This document shows, in pieces, positions 53,395 to 61,481 of a DNA stretch of 64,000 bases. The position numbers and the translations under genes were made by a program. The notes beneath the pieces are model-generated. The model did no database searches. It was not told the origin of the DNA and was given only the letters and a program-made list of their open reading frames with translations. Location of the stretch: assembly GCF_030264295.1 (NCBI RefSeq), contig NZ_CP127173.1, forward strand, positions 6,827,501 through 6,891,500. The letters are read 5' to 3'. Within the stretch, counting starts at the first letter, position 1, and each line of letters begins with the position of its first letter. The DNA is from Amycolatopsis nalaikhensis. GTDB lineage: Bacteria > Actinomycetota > Actinomycetes > Mycobacteriales > Pseudonocardiaceae.

Positions 53395-54003
53395 ATGAAT
53401 GAAAGCGACCCCGCCGGCGCCGTACGCCGGATCCACGATGTGGTCGAGGCGGCCCGCGCGGGCACGGCGGAGCAGGACAGCCTGCTGACCGCGCTGACGA
53501 GCCTGCGCCTGCTGCGCGAGGAGCTCGCGGGCTGGGAACCGGAGCTGATCACGGCGGCCAGGGCGGCCGGGGCGAGCTGGGTGGTGCTGGCGCCCGCGCT
53601 CGGCGTCGCCAGCCGCCAGGCCGCGGAACGGCGCTACCTGCGCCTGCAGCCGTCGGACACCGGGGAGAAGACCGGCGAGGCGCGTGTCGACGCGGAGCGC
53701 GACCGGCGCGCGGGCGACCGGGCCGTCGCGGACTGGGCGCGGCGCAACTCCGCCATCCTGCGCCAGCTGGCGGGCCGGGTCAGCGCCCTCGACGGCCTCG
53801 GCCCGGCGGCCCAGGAGAGCGCCGACCGGCTCGGTGCCGCCCTCGGCGACGACGACCCCGCCTCCCTGCTCCCGCCGCTGGCCGCGGCCCAGCCGCACCT
53901 GACCGACGCCCACGCCGGCCTGGCCGAGCAGCTCGGGGCGATCTCCGAACAGACCGCGCAGCTCCGCCGCGACGCCGTGGGAAACCGCAGATCCCGGGAC
54001 TGA
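53395..54003 (+). CDS. Putative Hsp20-linked transcriptional regulator
   Basis: A 202-residue mostly helical protein encoded divergently to hsp20. ASWVVLAPALGVASRQAAER (about 62-81) looks like a helix-turn-helix, followed by RRYLRLQPS. The second half (about 100-200) is helical and charged, with ARRNSAILRQLAGRVSAL. It resembles proteins annotated as HSP18 regulators in actinomycetes. ATG 53395 follows GGAAGGA. It may sense heat and repress hsp20 via the inverted repeat at 53306-53357 (inference). Confidence 0.7.
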   Translation: MNESDPAGAVRRIHDVVEAARAGTAEQDSLLTALTSLRLLREELAGWEPELITAARAAGASWVVLAPALGVASRQAAERRYLRLQPSDTGEKTGEARVDAERDRRAGDRAVADWARRNSAILRQLAGRVSALDGLGPAAQESADRLGAALGDDDPASLLPPLAAAQPHLTDAHAGLAEQLGAISEQTAQLRRDAVGNRRSRD

Positions 54004-54010
54004 CGCGTTT

Positions 54011-54055
54011 GCCCGGCGGACCGCCGGGCACCCGTCGCGGAAGCGAAACCGCGAC
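54011..54055 (+). terminator. Double hairpin
   Basis: GCCCGGCGG / CCGCCGGGC (54011-54029) is followed by GTCGCGG (54034-54040) and CCGCGAC (54049-54055) with an 8-nt loop, in the gap before the DUF6480 gene. It could be a terminator or an ANTAR-type twin-hairpin RNA target. Confidence 0.5.
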
Positions 54056-54069
54056 GAAGGGACGCCGCC

Positions 54070-54306
54070 ATGACCGCCGACCCGCCGGATCCGGACCCGC
54101 GCCGGACCCCGGACCTCGAGGCCGGTGGCGGGGTGCCGCCCGGCAGCACGCCACCCGACTCGGCCCAGACGTCCGGGCTCTCGCACCCCCAGCCCATGCC
54201 GTCGAAGACCACGCCCGTGCTGTGGCTGATCCTCACCGGCGTCCTCGTGCTGATGGTCGCCGCGCTCGTCATCGCGCTCGCCTTCGGCTGGCTGGGCGGT
54301 GTCTGA
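54070..54306 (+). CDS. DUF6480-type small membrane protein
   Basis: A 78-residue protein: Pro/Asp-rich cytoplasmic N terminus (DPPDPDPRRTPDLEAGGG), the conserved PSKTTPVLWLILTGVLVLMV and one C-terminal transmembrane helix (about 48-76). ATG 54070 follows GAAGG. Members of this actinobacterial family are of unknown function, often near stress genes. Confidence 0.82.
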   Translation: MTADPPDPDPRRTPDLEAGGGVPPGSTPPDSAQTSGLSHPQPMPSKTTPVLWLILTGVLVLMVAALVIALAFGWLGGV

Positions 54307-54335
54307 GACCGCCCGGCACCGGGTACCCGCCGATC

Positions 54336-54506
54336 ATGGAACCCGATGACAAGCGGTCCGAGACCCGGGCCGAGCTGCTGCCCGAGGAGCAAGCCGCCGA
54401 CAGCGACGACCCGCGCGGCCAGGCCCGCGAAGTCCTGCGCGACTCCGACCGCCGCACCGAGCGGCCGGAGCCCACCATGCGCCGCCGTCCCGAAGAGACG
54501 GCCTAG
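54336..54506 (+). CDS. Small acidic/charged protein (56 aa)
   Basis: A 56-residue hydrophilic protein with LLPEEQAADSDDPRGQAREV near 14-33, a pattern (E-E-Q-A-x-x-S-D-D-P-x-x-Q-A) that recurs in short actinobacterial proteins of unknown function. ATG 54336 lies 29 bp after the DUF6480 stop and is likely in the same transcript. The stop overlaps that of the convergent small gene (CTAG, 54503-54506). Disordered and soluble; no function proposed. Confidence 0.7.
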   Translation: MEPDDKRSETRAELLPEEQAADSDDPRGQAREVLRDSDRRTERPEPTMRRRPEETA

Positions 54507-54664
54507 TCACCGCCGCGAAAGTTCTCCTGCGAACCCGGGTGCCCGGGCCGCGCCTTCGCGTCTTCGTCTTCCAGCGGCCCTTCGGGCTCGTTGCGGCGAG
54601 GCGGGTCGTCGACCCGGTTGCCGCTCGAGTCCTCTTCGCCGGTTTCGTGGTGTGGTTCCGACAT
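54503..54664 (-). CDS. Small acidic protein (53 aa)
   Basis: A 53-residue highly charged ORF: MSEPHHETGEEDSSGNRVDD at the N terminus and GHPGSQENFRGGD at the C terminus. GC-rich third positions and lack of low complexity suggest a real gene; AGGGG directly precedes the ATG at 54664 (spacing short). It fills the gap between the MFS gene and the convergent small gene, and its stop overlaps the neighbour's stop. Similar tiny hydrophilic proteins are common in actinomycetes near stress genes. Confidence 0.55.
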   Translation of the reverse strand: MSEPHHETGEEDSSGNRVDDPPRRNEPEGPLEDEDAKARPGHPGSQENFRGGD

Positions 54665-54673
54665 CCCCTGCGG

Positions 54674-55897
54674 CTACCCCGCGGACACCGGCGTCAACCG
54701 CTCCGGCTCACGCGCCTCCCCGCGCAGCGCCAGCACCGCGACCAGGCCGAACGCGGCCACGACGGCGAAGAAGTAGAAACCCCACGGATAGGCGACCCCG
54801 GCCGTCACCAGCGCGCCGGTGACGAACGGCCCGAGGATCGAGCCGAGCCGTCCGACCGCCGACGTCAGCCCGAGCGCGGTCCCGCGTGCCTGCGCCGGGA
54901 ACGCCTGCGCGACGTACCCGTAGATCAGCACCTGCGCGGAGAACACGAACACGCCGGTCAGCAGCACGACCGTGTTGAGCACGAACGCGTTGCCGATCTT
55001 CAGGCTCAGCGCGGCCAGCAGCACGGCACCGGCGCCGAACCAGATCCGCGCGATCGGCCGGATGCCGAAGCGGTCGGCGATCGTGCCGGCCAGCACCAGC
55101 CCGAGCACCGCGCCGATGTTGAGCACCAGCAGCAGCGTGATCGACGTCGAGATCGGGTAGCCGGCGGTCCGCATCAGCTGCGGCAGCCACGTGTTGAGCC
55201 CGTAGACCAGCAGCAGCCCCATGAACGAGCCGGTCCACACGGCGATGCTGATCCGCCGGAACCGGGCGCCGAGCAGGTCCTTCAGGCCGATGCGCTCGGT
55301 CGCGGGCTCCTCCTTGGCCGCGAGGTAGGCCGCGGATTCCGGCAGCTTCCACCACATCAGCGGCACGGCCAGCAGTCCGACGATCCCGCCGCCGTAGAAC
55401 AGCAGGTGCCAGTCTTCTTTCGCGTACAGCGCGAGAACCGAGGTCAGCACCGCGCCGACGTGGTAGCCGGTCATGGTGAACGTGCTCGCGCTGGCGCGGC
55501 GCCGCGCGGGCAGGTTTTCCGACATGACCGTGAGCGCCACCGGCATGCACGCGCCGAGGCCGAGCCCGGCGACGAACCGGAAGATCCCGAACGTCGCGAC
55601 GTTCGGCGCCACCGGCGTCAGCAAGGTGAACAGCGAGAACAGCAGCACCGAGCCGATGAGCATGCCGCGGCGGCCGAAGCGGTCGGTGAGCGGGCCGAGG
55701 CAGGCCGCGCCGACGGCCACGCCGATCAGCGAGACCGTCGCGACCAGCGTCGCGCCGGCCGCGGTGAAGCCGAGGTAACCGCTCTTGAGCAGGGTGGGGA
55801 TGGTGGCGCCGAGCGCGACCAGGTCGTAGCCCTCGAGCAGGACGGTCAGCCAGCAGAGGACCGCCGTCCACACGGGACGGGCGGGAGACGTCGTCAT
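54674..55897 (-). CDS. AAHS-family MFS transporter (benzoate/4-hydroxybenzoate type)
   Basis: A 407-residue 12-helix aromatic acid:H+ symporter. Typical features are the N-terminal LLEGYDLVALGATIPTLLK (D-motif), the A-motif GPLTDRFGRRGMLIG (about 67-81) and the second one GTIADRFGIRPIAR. It follows the aldehyde dehydrogenase gene by 14 bp and completes a benzoylformate/mandelate-type operon, so it probably imports benzoylformate, mandelate or benzoate. The start is ATG 55897. Confidence 0.9.
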   Translation of the reverse strand: MTTSPARPVWTAVLCWLTVLLEGYDLVALGATIPTLLKSGYLGFTAAGATLVATVSLIGVAVGAACLGPLTDRFGRRGMLIGSVLLFSLFTLLTPVAPNVATFGIFRFVAGLGLGACMPVALTVMSENLPARRRASASTFTMTGYHVGAVLTSVLALYAKEDWHLLFYGGGIVGLLAVPLMWWKLPESAAYLAAKEEPATERIGLKDLLGARFRRISIAVWTGSFMGLLLVYGLNTWLPQLMRTAGYPISTSITLLLVLNIGAVLGLVLAGTIADRFGIRPIARIWFGAGAVLLAALSLKIGNAFVLNTVVLLTGVFVFSAQVLIYGYVAQAFPAQARGTALGLTSAVGRLGSILGPFVTGALVTAGVAYPWGFYFFAVVAAFGLVAVLALRGEAREPERLTPVSAG

Positions 55898-55911
55898 TGC
55901 CGTGCTCCTTG

Positions 55912-57339
55912 TCAGAACGGGTAGCCCGCGATGTCCGCGCGGACGGTCAGCCACTGGGTTTCGGTGAAGGCCTCGATGTTGGCCTTGGCCCCGCCGAAGC
56001 GGGAGCCGTTGCCGGAGTCGCCGACACCGCCGAACGGGGCGGTGGGCTCGTCGCCGACGGTCTGCTCGTTGATGTGCACTTTCCCCGAGCGGACCTCGTC
56101 GGCCAGCTTCATCGCGGTGCCGACGTCGCCGAGGATGCCGACCGAGAGGCCGTACTCGGAGTCGTTGACCAGCCGCGCGGCCTCGTCGAGGTCGCGGTAG
56201 GCCCGCACCGGCGCGACCGGGCCGAAGATCTCCTCGCGCCACGCCGGGGTGTCGTCGCCGAGTCCGAAGAGGACGGTCGGCGGGTAGAACGGCGCGTCGG
56301 GCTTGCCGCCCGCCAGCACCCGCGCGCCCGCCGCGACGCTGCGGTCGACGACGTCGGTGACGTGCGCGAGCTGGCGGTCGTCGATGATCGGGCCGAGCGC
56401 GACGTCGCCCTCGGCCGGGTTCCCCACGGGCAGCCGTCGCGCCTTCTCGGCGAGGGCTTCGACGTATTCGTCCACTTGGGACTCGTGCACGAGGTGGCGG
56501 CCGGTGGTCATGCAGATCTGGCCCTGGTGCAGGAACGAACCGAACGCGCCGGCGGAGGCCGCCTCGGCGACGTCGGCGCCCGGCAGCACGACGAGCGCGT
56601 TGTTCCCGCCCAGCTCCAGGTGGACGCGCTTGAGCGAGCGCGCGGCGGCTTCGCCGACCTTCCGCCCGGCCGCGGTGGAGCCGGTGAACGACACCACGGA
56701 CACCTCGGGCGCGTCGACGACCGCGGCGCCCACGGCGGCGTCGCCGGGCAGCAGGTGCAGCAGGCCCTCGGGCAGCCCGGCCTCCTCGAAGACCCGCAGG
56801 ATGCTCACGCCGCCGGACACCGCGGTCCGCAGGTCGGGCTTGAGCAGCACGGCGTTGCCGAGCGCCAGCGCGGGCGCGACCGAGCGGATCGCCAGGATCA
56901 GCGGGAAGTTGAACGGCGAGATCACCGAAACCACCCCGCACGGCGTGCGCCGGGCCAGCGACCAGCGCGGCTCGCCGGTGCTCAGGACCTCGCCGAGGGG
57001 GTGGGTCGGCAGGGCCGCGGCTTCGAAGCAGATCCCGGCCGCCATCTCCGTCTCGATCCCGGCTTTCGGCCGCGTCGAACCGGCTTCGCGGACGATCCAG
57101 TCCTGGACCTCGGCGGCGTGCGCCTCCCACAGCTCACCGGCGCGGCGCAGCACCGCGGCACGCTCGGCGGGCTTGCGCCGCGCCCAGTCGCGCTGGGCCT
57201 TCGCGGCGGTCTCGGCGGCCTTCGCGACGTCCTCCGGCGTCGCGATCCCGACGCGGCCCAGGGTTTCCCCGGTGGCGGGTTCGACGACCGCGTGGGTCCC
57301 GCCGGTTCCGCCGAGGAACTCGTTGTCCAGCAAGGTCAT
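55912..57339 (-). CDS. Benzaldehyde dehydrogenase (NAD(P)+)
   Basis: A 475-residue aldehyde dehydrogenase close to XylC/MdlD benzaldehyde dehydrogenases: VISPFNFPLILAIRSVAPAL (N144 oxyanion), E242 in LELGGNN, catalytic C276 in HQGQICMTTGRHL. The next step is oxidation of benzaldehyde to benzoate. ATG 57339 is preferred because GGAG lies 6 nt upstream; GTG 57345 overlaps the upstream stop (GTGA). Second gene of the benzoylformate operon. Confidence 0.9.
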   Translation of the reverse strand: MTLLDNEFLGGTGGTHAVVEPATGETLGRVGIATPEDVAKAAETAAKAQRDWARRKPAERAAVLRRAGELWEAHAAEVQDWIVREAGSTRPKAGIETEMAAGICFEAAALPTHPLGEVLSTGEPRWSLARRTPCGVVSVISPFNFPLILAIRSVAPALALGNAVLLKPDLRTAVSGGVSILRVFEEAGLPEGLLHLLPGDAAVGAAVVDAPEVSVVSFTGSTAAGRKVGEAAARSLKRVHLELGGNNALVVLPGADVAEAASAGAFGSFLHQGQICMTTGRHLVHESQVDEYVEALAEKARRLPVGNPAEGDVALGPIIDDRQLAHVTDVVDRSVAAGARVLAGGKPDAPFYPPTVLFGLGDDTPAWREEIFGPVAPVRAYRDLDEAARLVNDSEYGLSVGILGDVGTAMKLADEVRSGKVHINEQTVGDEPTAPFGGVGDSGNGSRFGGAKANIEAFTETQWLTVRADIAGYPF

Positions 57340-57341
57340 GC

Positions 57342-58917
57342 TCACTCCGGTGTGGTCGGTTCGGTGTCGACCTGGATCAGCCGCGGGCCGTCCGGGGTCG
57401 TCTTGAGCTGGTCACGCAGGTCGGCTTCGCCGGTGACGGTCGTGGCGGGCACGCCGTAGCCCTCGGCGATCGAGGTGAAGTCGAGGCCGGGGATCTCGGT
57501 GCCGGGCACGTCCGGCGTGCCGAGCAGCTCGCCGAACCACCGCAGGGCGCCGTAGACGCCGTTGCGCAGGATCACGAACGTGACCGGGACGCGGTAGTGC
57601 GCGGCGGTCCACAACGCCGTGATGCCGTAGTTGGCCGAGCCGTCGCCGATGACGCCGACGACCGGGCGGTCCGGGCTGCCCATGGCGACGCCGACCGCGG
57701 CGGGCAGGCCGAACCCGAGCCCACCGGCGGCGGGGAAGAAGTACGAGCCTTCGCGGCGCAGGTCCATCTGCCGCCACCACGCCGAGTTCGTCGACGTCGA
57801 CTCGACGACGTAACGGGTGTCGGCGGCCTGGGTGTCGCGCAGCGCGGCGAAGACCTGCTCGGGGTGCAGTGCCTTTTCGCCGGTCTTGGGTGCCGGGTTC
57901 CCGACGTAGTCGTGCTGGGTCGCGCGGGCTGGGAGCTGCTTCAGCAGCGCCTCGATGACCGGGGCGGGGTCGGCGACCAGCGCCTCGCCCATCGGCGCGC
58001 GGGCCGCGGCGCCGAAGTCGTCGGTCACCTGGATCAGCCGGGTGCCCTCGGGCAGGTAGGCGCCGGGCACGTGCTGGTGGTAGCGGAACACCGGCGCGCC
58101 GAGCACGAGCACGAGGTCGTGCCCGGTGAGCGCGGCCGAGATCGGCGCGATGCCCGCGGGCAGCACGCCGCGGAACAGCGGGTGCCGGTTGGGGAAGGGC
58201 AGCCGGTGCGGCGACGGCGCCACCCAGGTCGGCAGGTCGAGGTGCTCGGCGAGAGCGACGGCGCGGTCGAACAAGCCGGTGGCGTCGACGTCGCCGCCGA
58301 GCACCAGCGCGGGGTTCTTCGCGGCCTCGACCGTCTTGACGAGGTCGTCCAGCTGGGCTTCGGACGGCGTGAGTCCTCTTCGGACGGTCCGCTCGAGCGT
58401 CGCGGCGGCGTTCGCGTCGAGTTCGGCGGCCCAGTCGTCGTAGGGCACCGAGAGGTAGCTCGGGCGCCGGTGCAGCTCGGCCTCGAACACGGCCTGGGCG
58501 AGCGAGCGCGGGACGTCCTCGGCGCAGCTCGGCTCGCCCGACCAGGCCACGAGCGGGCGCATCAGCTGCGTGGCCTCGACGTTGGCGAGCATCGCCTCCA
58601 GCCCGATCGCCGAGCGCACCTGCTGCCCGGCGGTCAGCACCAGGGGAGAGCGCGAGTAGACGGCGTTGGTCAGGGCGCCCATGGCGTTGCCCGAACCGGC
58701 GGCGGCGTGCAGGTTGACCAGCACCGGGCGGCCGGTGGCCTGCGCGTAGCCGTCGGCCATCCCGACGACGGCGCCCTCGTGCAGGCCCAGGACGTACCGG
58801 AAGTGCGCCGGGAAGCTCGGCGAGGAAGGGCAGCTCGTTCGAACCGGGGTTGCCGAAGATCGTGGTCAGGCCACGGCGGTCCAGGAACTCGTGGGCGAGC
58901 CGGCGGGCGGTGGGCAT
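57342..58917 (-). pseudogene. mdlC: Benzoylformate decarboxylase with a frameshift
   Basis: A ThDP enzyme related to MdlC/BFD. The N-terminal frame from ATG 58917 (GGAGGA upstream) encodes RLAHEFLDRRGLTTIFGNPG and SNELPFLAELP; the rest lies in another frame from about 58807 and continues with HFRYVLGLHEGAVVGMADGY, including the catalytic glutamate, and later IGDGSANYG for TPP-Mg. One extra base in the CCCGGCG stretch (plus strand 58806-58812) explains the shift. The enzyme would convert benzoylformate to benzaldehyde. Either a recent inactivation or a sequencing error; the rest is intact and coupled to the dehydrogenase (GTGA). Confidence 0.87.
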
Positions 58918-59012
58918 GCGCGGGTCCTCCTCGGGCGGGTTGGACCGAACCCTAAGGAGCCCAGCGCCTGTGTTCCAATAAATGTTGTCTCGGTGGTTCA
59001 TAGAGGAGATCG

Positions 59013-59906
59013 ATGATGCGCGACTTCGACCTCAACCTGGTGCGGACGTTCGTGCTGCTCTACGAGACCCGCAGCGTGACGGCGACGGCGGAGTCCCTGC
59101 ACGTCACGCAGCCGACGATCAGCTACAGCCTGCAGAAGCTGCGGCGCCGGTTCTCCGACGAGCTGTTCCGCCGCACGGGCGGCGGCCTGGTGCCGACGAC
59201 GACGGCCCGAGCGCTGTACGAGCCGTTGCACAGCGCGCTGTCGGGCATCGAGACGGCGGTGAGCGGCGCGTGGTCGTTCTCGCCGTCGACGTCACGCGCG
59301 GCGTTCACGCTGTGCTTGTCGGACCTGGGCGAGATCTCGCTGCTGCCGCGCCTGATGGCGGCGCTGCCCGCGGCGGCGCCGGGGGTGACGCTGACGGTCC
59401 GCCCGCTGGACGTCGAGCGCGCGGCGGACCAGCTCGGCCGCGGCGAGATCGACGCGTTCATCGCGTCCCCGCTGATCAGCTCCCAGCGCGTCGCCCGGGT
59501 CCCGCTGTTTTCGGAGGGCTACCTGGGCATGGTGGCGCGGGACCACCCGCGCCTGGGCGATTCGGTGGACTTCGCGGAGTTGGCGGCGGAGAGGCACGTG
59601 ACGGTGTTCGGCCCCACAGGCCACGACGGCCCGCGGCGAGCACTGGAGGCGCACGGGCTCCTGGACCAGGTGGTCCTGGAGGTGACGCGCTTCGCGGCCC
59701 TGCCGTACCTGGTCCAGGACGGCGAGCTGGTGGCGATGGTGCCGAGGCTGGTGGCGGAGATGTTCGCGGCCCAGCACCGGGTGCGGCTGTTCGAGCTGCC
59801 GATGGACGTCGAGCCGGCGCAGGTATCGGTCTACACGCGACACACGCACGCCCGCAGCCCGGCGCAGCACTGGCTGGTGGACTTCATGCGCGAAGTGCTC
59901 GGCTAA
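59013..59906 (+). CDS. LysR-family regulator of the benzoylformate operon
   Basis: A 297-residue LTTR of the NodD/PcaQ-like type: DFDLNLVRTFVLLYETRSVT, HTH SLHVTQPTISYSLQKLRRRF (about 28-47), and a substrate-binding domain with a C-terminal FELPMDVEPAQVSVYTR. ATG 59013 or 59016, with GAGGAG upstream. It is divergent from the benzoylformate decarboxylase gene across 95 bp and is the likely activator or repressor for mandelate/benzoylformate use. Its stop overlaps the convergent CBM2 gene by 4 bp. Confidence 0.9.
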   Translation: MMRDFDLNLVRTFVLLYETRSVTATAESLHVTQPTISYSLQKLRRRFSDELFRRTGGGLVPTTTARALYEPLHSALSGIETAVSGAWSFSPSTSRAAFTLCLSDLGEISLLPRLMAALPAAAPGVTLTVRPLDVERAADQLGRGEIDAFIASPLISSQRVARVPLFSEGYLGMVARDHPRLGDSVDFAELAAERHVTVFGPTGHDGPRRALEAHGLLDQVVLEVTRFAALPYLVQDGELVAMVPRLVAEMFAAQHRVRLFELPMDVEPAQVSVYTRHTHARSPAQHWLVDFMREVLG

Positions 59907-60646
59907 CCGGCGTCGCAGCGGGCGCCGTTGAGGGCAAAGCCGGTGGGCGGCGGGTTCCCGTGGTCGAAGGCGCCGTTGAAGCCGATGTCGACGGTGGCGC
60001 CCGGCGCGAGCGTGGCGTTGTAGGAAACGGCGTCGATCGTGACGCGTCCACCGCGCTGGCTGAAGTCGCCGTTCCAGCTGTGGGTGACGCGCTGCCCGGC
60101 GGCGAAGGTCCAGGTGAGCGTCCACGGCGAGAGCGTCTCGCTGCCGTTGTTGGTGACCGAGACGCCCGCGGTGAAGCCATCGGTCCACTGATCGGTCACG
60201 CTGAACCGCACGAGGCATTTCGCGGTTTCGACAGGAGGCGGCGCGGCCTGGGACGACGTCTGCCGCAGCACGGTGGGAATCGGCGTCGGACTCGCCGGTT
60301 TGACGCTCGTCGGCCGCGAGGACGTCGCGGGGGCGAGAGGAGCGGGGGCGGCCTGACGTCGCGGCGAGCTGTCGGACGTGACGGCGATGACGACGACGCT
60401 GCCGACTACCACGACCCCGCCACAGATGCCGGAAATCCACCGAATCCGCCGCCCGGCACGCTGCTGAGCCGCGGCGGCATCGCGAGCGCGCTGCTCGAGG
60501 CGTTCGCGGTAGCCGTCGCCGGTGTCTTCCTCGCGAGGGGGAGTGGCTCCAGGGGTCCCGGCGAGCGACCGCGGAGTCGCCCCGGTAGCCCGGAGAAGCT
60601 CGGCGACCGAGATCTCATCGTCCCGCCGACGGCCGGCGCGCGCCAT
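59903..60646 (-). CDS. Membrane-anchored CBM2 (cellulose-binding) domain protein
   Basis: A 247-residue protein with a cytoplasmic N terminus rich in Arg/Asp/Ala (about 1-65), one transmembrane helix (ISGICGGVVVVGSVVVIAVT, about 71-90), a Pro/Ser/Thr linker (95-145) and a C-terminal CBM2 domain (about 143-247) with FSVTDQWTDGFTAGVSVTNN, WTLTWTFAAGQRV, WNGDF and paired cysteines. It would display a cellulose/chitin-binding module on the cell surface, without any catalytic domain. Possibly a sensor or adhesin. Start ATG 60646. Confidence 0.83.
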   Translation of the reverse strand: MARAGRRRDDEISVAELLRATGATPRSLAGTPGATPPREEDTGDGYRERLEQRARDAAAAQQRAGRRIRWISGICGGVVVVGSVVVIAVTSDSSPRRQAAPAPLAPATSSRPTSVKPASPTPIPTVLRQTSSQAAPPPVETAKCLVRFSVTDQWTDGFTAGVSVTNNGSETLSPWTLTWTFAAGQRVTHSWNGDFSQRGGRVTIDAVSYNATLAPGATVDIGFNGAFDHGNPPPTGFALNGARCDAG

Positions 60647-60709
60647 CCGAAACCTCCCGTCCCGCGGCCCGACCGGCGAAGCTTAGGGAGCGCGGACGGG
60701 CTTGTAAAC

Positions 60710-61004
60710 GGCGTGCACGGGGCCGGGAACTCGACGTCGGAGAAGAAGGTCAGCGCCTTCGCCGCGCGCGGCGCCGAGCTCGTCGCGGCGAACCTTGACG
60801 ACGAGGCGAGCCTGAGGAGGGCGTTCGAGGGCGCGTACGGCGCGTATCGACGTTCGGCACGTGATCCGCCCGCACCGGCGCGACGACGGCCACACGTCGA
60901 CGCTGCACGGGAACTACAAGGTCTTGCACCTCGACAGCAAGGCCGAAGCCAAGGCGGTGGGCGCGCAGATGCTGGACCCGTGGACCGTTACCAGGAGCCC
61001 CTGA
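60710..61004 (+). pseudogene. NmrA-family oxidoreductase remnant
   Basis: One frame reads KKVSAFAARGAELVAANLDD and ASLRRAFEGAYGAY, typical of NmrA-like NAD(P)-binding proteins; after about 60850 the match continues in another frame as IDVRHVIRPHRRDDGHTSTL, then HGNYKVLHLDSKAEA, ending at TGA 61002-61004. The start, the glycine-rich NAD motif and a central part are missing, so it is a decayed fragment with an internal deletion and frame change. Confidence 0.7.
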
Positions 61005-61123
61005 GGATGTTCGCCCAGGCCCAGGCAGCTGAATCGATGCAGAGCAGGCAAAACTTCCCGATCTTGCCAGAGGGCGGGAACGGCGAGATCCGGACCCCCC
61101 TGAACGAGGGCGAAGGATCGCCG

Positions 61124-61129
61124 TATACT
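61124..61129 (+). promoter_or_regulatory. -10 box of the tRNA-Leu promoter
   Basis: TATACT at 61124-61129 lies 13 nt upstream of the tRNA. TGAACG at 61101-61106 is a possible -35 at 17 bp. Confidence 0.55.
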
Positions 61130-61142
61130 CTTTCTTCAGCAG

Positions 61143-61226
61143 GTCCGAGTGGCGGAATGGCAGACGCGCTAGCTTGAGGTGCTAGTGCCCTTAACGGGCG
61201 TGGGGGTTCAAGTCCCCCCTCGGACA
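61143..61226 (+). tRNA. tRNA-Leu (anticodon GAG)
   Basis: An 84-nt type II tRNA. The acceptor stem GTCCGAG/CTCGGAC (61143-61149, 61219-61225), the D-arm TGGCGGAATGGCAGACGCG, the anticodon loop CTTGAGG with anticodon GAG, a long variable arm TGCCCTTAACGGGCG and the T-arm GGGGGTTCAAGTCCCCC are all present, with discriminator A at 61226. CCA is not encoded. It reads CUC/CUU leucine codons. The region beyond it is full of gene fragments and an IS, typical of an integration hot spot. Confidence 0.95.
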
Positions 61227-61280
61227 CAGTATTACCCCACGGATCGCGGAACGCGATCTTGACGCTGGAGTGATCGTAGC

Positions 61281-61439
61281 TCAGCTCGAATCAATCTTCT
61301 CCAGTCGCCATCCGGTGCTGTCGTAGATGATGATCTTCCCTGAGTCGCGCAGCGCCGCGGCCACACGTCTGTGTCTTGGTCGGTCAAGCTCCGGCGTGGC
61401 GTGGCCGTCGCTGTCTTGAACGCCGAGCCGGATATGGAT
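61281..61439 (-). pseudogene. 3' fragment of an unidentified gene cut by the IS
   Basis: On the minus strand an open frame enters from the IS end at 61439 and continues for 52 codons (HIRLGVQDSDGHATPEL..., then VAAALRDSGKIIIYDSTGWR) to TGA at 61283-61281. It has no start; the 5' part is not found on the far side of the IS. The sequence looks protein-like but I do not recognise the family. Confidence 0.5.
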
Positions 61440-61481
61440 GGGTCTGCCCAGGGTTCGGTTGACACCGGAGCTGACTACTTC

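Noticed and set aside
58982..61177. Long plus-strand open frame of about 730 codons
   Set aside because: Composition is Arg/Pro/Gly-rich and it overlaps the LysR, the CBM2 gene and the tRNA; it is a high-GC shadow frame. Only its end (60710 onwards) contains true NmrA-like sequence.
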